From positions 1 through 31,783 of the forward strand of contig CAYTZH010000049.1 of assembly GCA_964442285.1 (NCBI GenBank): 31,783 nucleotides of DNA. Direction: 5' to 3'. A model generated the notes under the pieces. It ran no database searches. It saw nothing but the letters and a program-made list of their open reading frames with translations, and was not told where the DNA came from. Below, one piece after another: positions 24,982-30,727 of the stretch (within the stretch, counting starts at the first letter, position 1; each line of letters starts with the position of its first letter). The position numbers were made by a program, and so were the translations under genes. This DNA is from CAYTZH01 sp964442285 (GTDB taxonomy: Bacteria > Myxococcota_A > UBA9160 > JAFDET01).

Positions 24982-26258
24982 CAGACCACCAGCCGTTCCT
25001 GCCGCTCGAGCGGCCGCGCGAAGAGCTCGGCGAGGTCGGCGACCTGCTCGAAGCCCTGGATCGGGGTGAAGACCAGCTCGATGGACCACTTGGTGCGCAG
25101 GCCCTCGGCCTCGAGGGGATTGGCCAGCCCCAGTCCACACACGGTCAGGTCGGGACGGTCGGCCCGGAGGCGATCGAGCTGGCGGTCCACGTGCTGGCCC
25201 TCGGAGAGCCGTACGCCGTCGGGCAGCCGGTCCAGCTCGGGCGAGAGGATCTGGCGGTCCAGGTACGGGCTGCCGACCTCCACCAGCTCCGCGCCACACT
25301 CCTCGGCCAGGAAGCGGGCGAGGGGGATCTCCAGCTGGGAGTCGGGCAGGAAGCTGATGCGCCGGCCGGCGAGACGGGCCCGGTAGCGCGCCAAGGCGCC
25401 CTCGGCGCGCGCGGCGGGAGCGGCGGTGGCCGCCGCGAAGCGCCGCGAAGAGATCCCCCAGTCGTCGGCCGCGGCCCGGAGCCAGTCGAGGGTCCCGCGC
25501 ACGCCCAGCGGGAACGGCGCCGGGAGCAGCCGCGCCCCCCGCGCGACGAGGCTGCGGGCGGTCTCGCCCAGGAAGGGCTGCGCGAGCAGCACCGAGGTCC
25601 GCTGCCCCACCGCCGGCAGCGCCGCGGCGCGGCGGGCCGGCAGGAAGCGCACGGGACCGACCCCCAGGGCCTCGAACAGCCGCCCCAGCTGGTCCTCGAC
25701 CACGTCGGCCAGGGAGCCCACGACCAGCAGCGCGCGCTCCGACGACGACGGCAGCTCGGGAACCAGGGCCTGGAGACAGCGATCCTCGCCCTGGGTGAAG
25801 GTCGTCTCGATCCCGCTCCCGCTGTAGCTGAGCACCCTCACGCGGCCCGCGTGGACGCGCGAGAGCCGCTCGGCCGCCGTGCCGAGGTCGAGCTTGATCA
25901 CCTCCGACGGGCACGAGCCTACGAGGAAGAGCACGCGGATGTCCGGCCGACGCGCCAGGAGCTGGTCGACGAGGCGGTCGAGCTCGTCGTTGCAGTCGGC
26001 GAGGCCGGCCAGGTCCCGTTCCTGGAGCAGGGCGGTGGCGAAGCGCGGCTCGGCGAAGATCATCACGCCCGCGGCCGACTGGAGCAGGTGGGCGCAGGTG
26101 CGCGAGCCGACCACCAGGAAGAACGCGTCCTGGATCTTGCGGTGCAGCCACACGATGCCGGTGAGACCGCAGAAGACCTCGCGCTGGCCCCGCTCCCGCA
26201 GCACCTCGAGCCCGTCGCGCCGCGTGCCGGCGCCCCCCCAGGCGGCAGCCGCGCTCAT
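24981..26258 (-). CDS. bchN: Dark-operative protochlorophyllide reductase subunit BchN
   Basis: 425-residue NifD-like subunit that pairs with BchB. The three cysteine ligands of the NB cluster are Cys30 (REVFCGLTG), Cys55 (GSRTCAHLLQ) and Cys116 (LVGSCPSEVI), each four residues beyond the Rhodobacter Cys26/51/112, consistent with a slightly longer N-terminus. DPOR reduces protochlorophyllide to chlorophyllide without light, with electrons from BchL. ATG 26258 overlaps the bchF stop (ATGA), and the stop is coupled to bchB. Not nitrogenase: the P-cluster and FeMo-co ligand set is absent and the operon is photosynthetic. Confidence 0.97.
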   Translation of the reverse strand: MSAAAAWGGAGTRRDGLEVLRERGQREVFCGLTGIVWLHRKIQDAFFLVVGSRTCAHLLQSAAGVMIFAEPRFATALLQERDLAGLADCNDELDRLVDQLLARRPDIRVLFLVGSCPSEVIKLDLGTAAERLSRVHAGRVRVLSYSGSGIETTFTQGEDRCLQALVPELPSSSERALLVVGSLADVVEDQLGRLFEALGVGPVRFLPARRAAALPAVGQRTSVLLAQPFLGETARSLVARGARLLPAPFPLGVRGTLDWLRAAADDWGISSRRFAAATAAPAARAEGALARYRARLAGRRISFLPDSQLEIPLARFLAEECGAELVEVGSPYLDRQILSPELDRLPDGVRLSEGQHVDRQLDRLRADRPDLTVCGLGLANPLEAEGLRTKWSIELVFTPIQGFEQVADLAELFARPLERQERLVV

Positions 26259-26785
26259 CGGGCGAGCCCCAGCCCGTGCTCGGCGGCGCCCTCGCCCCGC
26301 GACGCGTCGCGACCGGCGGGCGGCTCACGCCGGGCGGCGCGCAGCTTGAGCAGGAACTGGCCCGCATTGATCACGTACGCCAGGTACGCCGCGAGCGCGA
26401 TCGCCATCTGGCCGGCGGGCGAGAGCCCGTCGCCGACGAGGACGACGAGGTAGGCGGTGTGCAGCGCGAGGACGAGAAGGCTGAAGACGTCTTCCCAGAA
26501 GAACGGCCGGGCGAAGAGGTAGCGGCCGAAGACCTGCCGCTCCCAGATGGAGCCGGTCACCATGATCGCGTAGAGGACGAGGGTCTTGAGCACGACGGAG
26601 GCGGTCGCGACGGCCAGGCCCTCGCCCGTGGCCAGGTAGCGGAGGATCAGGCCGAGGCTCCCGAGGAAGACGAGGAACTGGAGCGGGGCGAGGACGGCCT
26701 GCACCGTGGTCCAGGGAGACGCGTCCCGCCGGCGACGCTCTTCCGGGGTGTAGAGCGTGGGGACTTCCGGCTGCCAGTCGCGCAT
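26255..26785 (-). CDS. bchF: 3-vinyl (bacterio)chlorophyllide hydratase
   Basis: 176-residue membrane protein that hydrates the C3 vinyl group on the way to bacteriochlorophyll a. The family opening LYTPEERRRRDASPWTTVQ is followed by four hydrophobic segments and the conserved VTGSIWERQVFGRYLF and FFWEDVFS. The start chosen is ATG 26785, with GGGAGG just upstream and about 19 bases after the predicted transcription start. ATG 26800 would be almost leaderless, and ATG 26839 lies inside the -35/operator, upstream of any predicted transcript. First gene of the long minus-strand operon, divergent from bchG. Confidence 0.93.
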   Translation of the reverse strand: MRDWQPEVPTLYTPEERRRRDASPWTTVQAVLAPLQFLVFLGSLGLILRYLATGEGLAVATASVVLKTLVLYAIMVTGSIWERQVFGRYLFARPFFWEDVFSLLVLALHTAYLVVLVGDGLSPAGQMAIALAAYLAYVINAGQFLLKLRAARREPPAGRDASRGEGAAEHGLGLAR

Positions 26786-26810
26786 GGGCCTCCCGTCCAT
26801 CGTCCACCGC

Positions 26811-26839
26811 AGGCTAGGCCGGGCGGAGGAGAGTGTCAA
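26811..26839 (-). promoter_or_regulatory. Predicted promoter of the bchF operon
   Basis: On the minus strand a perfect TTGACA (26834-26839), 17-bp spacer and TAGCCT (26811-26816). The -35 box is one arm of PpsR-like site A, so repressor binding would block polymerase. Initiation is predicted near 26804. Confidence 0.6.
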
Positions 26840-26851
26840 TCAAAATAGACG
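26834..26851. promoter_or_regulatory. PpsR/CrtJ-like operator A (bchF side)
   Basis: Reads TGTCAATCAAAATAGACG on + and CGTCTATTTTGATTGACA on -, i.e. CGTC-N9-TGACA, one base from the consensus TGT-N12-ACA. It contains the bchF -35 box and shares two bases with site B. Confidence 0.65.
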
Positions 26852-26867
26852 TCAATAACAATTGACA
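26850..26867. promoter_or_regulatory. PpsR/CrtJ-like operator B (bchG side)
   Basis: CGTCAATAACAATTGACA: inverted repeat GTCAAT-N4-ATTGAC in CGTC-N9-TGACA form. Its right arm is the bchG -35 box. Abuts site A, giving 34 bp of continuous operator between two divergent operons. Confidence 0.7.
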
Positions 26868-26889
26868 GTCGCCGCGCGACCGATGTACA
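26862..26889 (+). promoter_or_regulatory. Predicted promoter of bchG
   Basis: Perfect TTGACA (26862-26867), 16-bp spacer, weak TGTACA (26884-26889). The -35 box is the right arm of operator B. A leader of about 40 bases would precede the ATG, with GGAGG at 26928-26932. Confidence 0.5.
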
Positions 26890-26937
26890 GCTCCCTGGGA
26901 AGCGGCGGGCCCCTCGCCCCCGCCCGCGGAGGCCCCG

Positions 26938-27870
26938 ATGTCCCAGCGGTTCGTGCCGGAGTCCCTCGCGAAGACGACCCCCGAGCCGGGGGCGGCCCCC
27001 CGCTTCCAGCCGTCCGCCGCCCTCGAGCTCCTGAAGCCCATCACGTGGTTCCCACCGATGTGGGCTTTTGGCTGCGGCGTGGTGTCGTCCGGGCTCCCGG
27101 TCGAGCACGTGGGCACGCTGCTGGCGGGCGTCGCCCTGGTCGGGCCCCTGGTGTGCGGGACCAGCCAGGCGGTCAACGACTGGTTCGATCGCCACGTCGA
27201 CGCCATCAACGAGCCGGACCGGCCGATCCCGTCCGGGCGCCTGCCGGGTCGGACGGGCCTCCATCTCGCCCTGGCCTGGACCGGGCTGTCGCTCGCGGTC
27301 GGCTTCTCCCTGGGCCCCTGGGTGGCCTGGGCCACCCTGTTGGGGATGGCGCTGGCCTGGGCCTACAGCGCGCCGCCGCTCCGCCTGAAGCGGAACGGCT
27401 GGTGGGGCAACGCGGCCGTGGGCTTCTGCTACGAGGGGCTCGCCTGGGTGACGGGCGCGGCGGTGATGGCCGGAGGCGCGATGCCGGAGCCCCGGGTCCT
27501 GGCCCTGGCCGGGCTCTACAGCCTGGGCGCACACGGCATCATGACCCTGAACGACTTCAAGTCCATCGAGGGCGATCTCCGGGTCGGCATCGGCTCCCTG
27601 CCCGCCCGCCTGGGCGTCGCGCGCGCCGCGCGGCTGGCCTGCTGGACCATGGCGCTGCCCCAGTTCGTGGTGGTGGCCCTGCTGCTCGCGTGGGGACGGC
27701 CGGTGCACGCCGCGCTCGTCGGGGGCCTCCTCGCCGCCCAGCTGGGCCTGATGCGGCGACTGCTCGCAAGCCCGCGCGAGCGCGCGCCCTGGTACAACGC
27801 CACGGGGATCAGCCTCTACGTTCTCGGGATGCTGGCCAGCGCCTTCGCCCTGCGCGGGGCGGCGGCCTAG
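26938..27870 (+). CDS. bchG: Bacteriochlorophyll a synthase (geranylgeranyl/phytyl transferase)
   Basis: 310-residue UbiA-family membrane prenyltransferase that esterifies bacteriochlorophyllide a with geranylgeranyl or phytyl diphosphate. ELLKPITWFPPMWAFGCG leads to the first Asp-rich site NDWFDRHVDAINEPDRPIP (80-98); the second is NDFKSIEGD. About eight hydrophobic segments are visible. The start is ATG 26938, five bases after GGAGG. It is transcribed away from bchF from a shared operator region. In many purple bacteria bchG is followed by a PucC-family gene and bchP; here a HAD phosphatase follows instead, nine bases on. Confidence 0.95.
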   Translation: MSQRFVPESLAKTTPEPGAAPRFQPSAALELLKPITWFPPMWAFGCGVVSSGLPVEHVGTLLAGVALVGPLVCGTSQAVNDWFDRHVDAINEPDRPIPSGRLPGRTGLHLALAWTGLSLAVGFSLGPWVAWATLLGMALAWAYSAPPLRLKRNGWWGNAAVGFCYEGLAWVTGAAVMAGGAMPEPRVLALAGLYSLGAHGIMTLNDFKSIEGDLRVGIGSLPARLGVARAARLACWTMALPQFVVVALLLAWGRPVHAALVGGLLAAQLGLMRRLLASPRERAPWYNATGISLYVLGMLASAFALRGAAA

Positions 27871-27879
27871 CGCGCGAGC

Positions 27880-28617
27880 GTGGCCCCGGCCGAGGCGCTC
27901 CTGCGCGCCGACGCGGTCCTGCTCGACCTCGACGGCACGCTGGTCGACACGGCCCCGGACCTCGCGGAGGGCGTACGGCGCATGCTCGCCGACCTCGGCC
28001 GACCGGCGCCCGATCCGTCGAGCGTGGAGGATTGGATCGGCGACGGGGTGGCCCGGCTGGTGAAGCGCGCGCTCACCGGCGACCGCGACGGCGAGCCGGA
28101 CCCGGCGCTCTACGAGCGCGGCTACGCGCGCTTCCTCGAGCACTACGGACGCCACGTCTCCGACCGCAGCCGCCCCTATCCGGGTGTGCGGGAAGGTCTG
28201 GAGGCCCTCCGCGCGAGCGGACGGTCGCTCGCCTGCATCACCAACAAGATGGGGATCTTCACGGAGGCGCTCCTCCGGGATCTCGACCTGGCGGCCCGCT
28301 TTGCGCTGGTGGTCTCTGGCGACGCCCTGCCCCGGCGCAAGCCCGACCCGCTCCCGCTCCTGCACGCCTGCGGCGAGCTCGGGGTCGAGCCCCGCCACTG
28401 CGTCTACGTCGGGGACTCGCCCGTGGACGCCCGGGCCGCCCGCGCGGCGGGGCTGGCGTTCGTGGCGGTCTCCTACGGCTACCGACGAGGCCTCGACGCG
28501 CGCAGCCTCTCCCCGGACCGCGTGGTCGACTCCCTTGCCGATCTGCCCGGCCTGCTGGCACCGCAGCGCCGAGAGGGATCACGCCCCCGGGGACCCACCT
28601 CCGACCCCGTGCCCTGA
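27880..28617 (+). CDS. gph: HAD-family hydrolase, phosphoglycolate phosphatase-like
   Basis: 245-residue haloacid-dehalogenase phosphatase. Motif I is LLDLDGTLVDT (nucleophile Asp16, acid Asp18), a small helical cap follows, motif II/III region CITNKMGIF and RRKPDP, and motif IV VYVGDSPVDARAA. This is the Gph/CbbZ pattern: 2-phosphoglycolate to glycolate. The GTG start nine bases after bchG lacks a good ribosome site, suggesting coupling to bchG. No Rubisco genes are near. The last 30 or so residues are Pro/Arg-rich. Specificity within the Gph/PgmB/NagD-like subfamilies cannot be fixed from sequence, and a link to glyoxylate metabolism with mcl is only conjecture. Confidence 0.8.
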   Translation: MAPAEALLRADAVLLDLDGTLVDTAPDLAEGVRRMLADLGRPAPDPSSVEDWIGDGVARLVKRALTGDRDGEPDPALYERGYARFLEHYGRHVSDRSRPYPGVREGLEALRASGRSLACITNKMGIFTEALLRDLDLAARFALVVSGDALPRRKPDPLPLLHACGELGVEPRHCVYVGDSPVDARAARAAGLAFVAVSYGYRRGLDARSLSPDRVVDSLADLPGLLAPQRREGSRPRGPTSDPVP

Positions 28618-28654
28618 GTCTCGCCCTTCGCGTCTACGCCTCTCGTCGTCTCGT

Positions 28655-28672
28655 CGTCAATTACGATTGACA
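28655..28672. promoter_or_regulatory. PpsR/CrtJ-like operator C (bchC -35 side)
   Basis: CGTCAATTACGATTGACA: perfect arms GTCAAT-N4-ATTGAC, CGTC-N9-TGACA form. Its right arm is the bchC -35 box. Exactly 8 bp separate it from site D. Confidence 0.7.
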
Positions 28673-28694
28673 GCGCTGATCGTCAGCGTAGACT
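28667..28694 (+). promoter_or_regulatory. Predicted promoter of bchCXY(Z)
   Basis: Perfect TTGACA (28667-28672), 16-bp spacer, TAGACT (28689-28694; four of six). One palindrome covers each box, as reported for the CrtJ-controlled bchC promoter of Rhodobacter capsulatus. Initiation is expected near 28701, three bases before the GTG. Confidence 0.65.
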
Positions 28695-28698
28695 GACA
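28681..28698. promoter_or_regulatory. PpsR/CrtJ-like operator D (bchC -10 side)
   Basis: CGTCAGCGTAGACTGACA: arms GTCAG and CTGAC around six bases, CGTC-N9-TGACA form. It covers the predicted -10 box of bchC. Confidence 0.6.
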
Positions 28699-28703
28699 GT
28701 GCT

Positions 28704-29681
28704 GTGAAGCTGCAAGGACACCCGGCCCCCTCACCCGCCCTCGACGCCCTGGCCGTCGTGCTCGAGGAGCCCCACCGACTGCGCCTGCGACGCCTGCCCC
28801 TGGAGCCCGCCGGCGACGCCGATGTCGTCGTCGAGCTGGCGTGGAGCGGCATCAGCACCGGCACCGAGCGCCTGCTCTGGTCCGGCCGGATGCCGCACTT
28901 CCCTGGCCTCGGCTATCCCCTGGTCCCCGGGTACGAGTCGGTCGGCCGCGTCTCCCAGGCCGGCGCCGCCTCGGGGCGACGGGTCGGCGAGGTGGTGTTC
29001 GTGCCCGGCGCCCGCTGCTTCGGCCCGGTACACGGCCTCTTCGGCGGTGCGGCCTCGCGCGTGGTCGTTCCCGGCCTGCGCGTCCTTCCCGTGGACGAGG
29101 CGCTCGGCGACCGGGCCACGCTGCTCGCGCTGGCGGCCACCGCCCACCACGCCATGTCCGCGGCAGGCTCGCGTCCGCCGGACCTCATCGTGGGTCACGG
29201 GGTCCTGGGGCGACTGCTCGCGCGACTGGCGGTCCGGCTCGGCGACGCGCCGCCCGTGGTGTGGGAGACGGCGCCGGATCGCCGCGGCGGCGCGGCCGGG
29301 TACCGGGTGGTCGACCCGCGCGAGGACGAGCGCCGCGACTACCGCGCGATCTACGACGTGAGCGGGGACGGATCGCTCCTCGACGCGCTGATCGGCCGGC
29401 TCGCGCCGGCGGGAGAGGTCGTCCTCGCCGGCTTCTACCGCGAGCCCCTGTCGTTCGCCTTCCCACCCGCGTTCCTCCGCGAGGCGCGGATCCGCGTCGC
29501 GGCCGAGTGGAAGGAGCCCGACCTCGCAGCGGCGCAGGCGCTCGTCGCCTCGGGACGGCTGTCTCTCGACGGCCTGATCAGCCACCGGGAGCCGGTGCGC
29601 GCGGCAGCCGCCGCCTACGAGAAGGCCTTCACCGATCCCGCGTGTCTCAAGATGGTCCTCGATTGGAGGGAGTGTTCGTGA
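28704..29681 (+). CDS. bchC: 3-hydroxyethyl bacteriochlorophyllide a dehydrogenase
   Basis: 325-residue medium-chain dehydrogenase-like protein that oxidises the C3 hydroxyethyl group to acetyl. Diagnostic stretches are ADVVVELAWSGISTGTERLL, WSGRMPHFPGLGYPLVPGYE and the end region AYEKAFTDPACLKMVLDWR. Compared with Rhodobacter BchC it has about 11 extra N-terminal residues, because GTG 28704 is the only start codon ahead of the conserved region. That start lies about three bases after the predicted transcription start, with no ribosome site, so the message may be leaderless. The stop overlaps the bchX start (GTGA). Expression is probably PpsR-controlled through operators C and D. Confidence 0.95.
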   Translation: MKLQGHPAPSPALDALAVVLEEPHRLRLRRLPLEPAGDADVVVELAWSGISTGTERLLWSGRMPHFPGLGYPLVPGYESVGRVSQAGAASGRRVGEVVFVPGARCFGPVHGLFGGAASRVVVPGLRVLPVDEALGDRATLLALAATAHHAMSAAGSRPPDLIVGHGVLGRLLARLAVRLGDAPPVVWETAPDRRGGAAGYRVVDPREDERRDYRAIYDVSGDGSLLDALIGRLAPAGEVVLAGFYREPLSFAFPPAFLREARIRVAAEWKEPDLAAAQALVASGRLSLDGLISHREPVRAAAAAYEKAFTDPACLKMVLDWRECS

Positions 29682-30712
29682 ACGGAAGCAACGGCGTTGC
29701 GCCGAACGGCGGCGGGTCGATCGTGGCCACCATCGAATCCCTGAACCGCAGCCTCCGCGCCGAGGCCTCGGTCGAGCCGGATCCGGTCGAGACCGCGCCC
29801 GCGACCTCGGAGACCCAGATCATCGCGATCTACGGGAAGGGCGGGATCGGCAAGAGCTTCACCCTCGCCAACCTCTCGTACATGATGGCCCAGCAGGGCA
29901 AGAAGGTCCTGCTGATCGGCTGTGATCCGAAGAGCGACACCACGTCGCTGCTCTTCGGCGGTCGCGCCTGCCCCACCATCATCGACACCTCTGCCAAGAA
30001 GAAGCTCGCCGGCGAACAGGTCGCCATCGGCGACGTGTGCTTCAAACGGGACGGCGTCTTCGCCATGGAGCTCGGCGGCCCCGAGGTGGGCCGGGGCTGC
30101 GGCGGGCGAGGCATCATCCACGGCTTCGAGCTGCTCGAGAAGCTCGGCTTCCACGACTGGGGCTTCGACTACGTGCTCCTCGACTTCCTGGGCGACGTGG
30201 TCTGCGGCGGCTTCGGGCTGCCCATCGCCCGGGACATGTGCCAGAAGGTCATCGTGGTCGGGTCGAACGACCTGCAGTCGCTCTACGTGGCCAACAACGT
30301 CTGCTCCGCGGTGCAGTACTTCCGAAAGCTCGGGGGAAACGTCGGCGTGGCGGGCCTGGTGGTGAACAAGGACGACGGCACCGGGGAAGCCCGGGCCTTC
30401 GCCGAGGCCGCGGGCATCCCGGTCCTCGCCTCGATCCCCGCAGACGAGGACATCCGCCGCAAGAGCGCCAACTACGAGATCATCGCGCGCCCCGGCGCGA
30501 CCTGGGCGCCGCTGTTCGAGGCGCTCGCGCAGCAGACCGCCGACGCGCCGCCGGTCCTGCCCACGCCCCTCGACCAGGACGGCCTCCTGTCCCTGTTCGC
30601 CAGCGAGGACACGGGCCGCGACGTCGTGCTCGAGCCGGCGACCCTCGAGGACATGTGCGGCACGGAGATGATCCAGAGACCGTCCCTCGAGGTCATCTAC
30701 GACAACGTCTGA
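29678..30712 (+). CDS. bchX: Chlorophyllide a reductase iron protein BchX
   Basis: 344-residue NifH-like ATPase supplying electrons to BchYZ, which reduces ring B and commits the pathway to bacteriochlorin. The P-loop is YGKGGIGKS (52-60), the cluster cysteines are Cys141 in GRGCGGRG and Cys176 in GDVVCGGFG. A longer N-terminal tail (about 45 residues, Glu/Pro-rich) and the C-terminal MCGTEMIQRPSLEVIYD separate it from BchL. Start GTG 29678 is eight bases after GGAGG (29665-29669) and overlaps the bchC stop; GTG 29672 is only two bases from that site and less likely. Confidence 0.97.
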   Translation: MNGSNGVAPNGGGSIVATIESLNRSLRAEASVEPDPVETAPATSETQIIAIYGKGGIGKSFTLANLSYMMAQQGKKVLLIGCDPKSDTTSLLFGGRACPTIIDTSAKKKLAGEQVAIGDVCFKRDGVFAMELGGPEVGRGCGGRGIIHGFELLEKLGFHDWGFDYVLLDFLGDVVCGGFGLPIARDMCQKVIVVGSNDLQSLYVANNVCSAVQYFRKLGGNVGVAGLVVNKDDGTGEARAFAEAAGIPVLASIPADEDIRRKSANYEIIARPGATWAPLFEALAQQTADAPPVLPTPLDQDGLLSLFASEDTGRDVVLEPATLEDMCGTEMIQRPSLEVIYDNV

Positions 30713-30727
30713 GGATCGAGGCAAGCC

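Noticed and set aside
26786..26839. Longer bchF start at ATG 26839 or 26800
   Set aside because: ATG 26839 lies within the predicted -35 box/operator and upstream of the predicted transcript; 26800 would be nearly leaderless; ATG 26785 has GGGAGG and leads directly into the conserved N-terminus.
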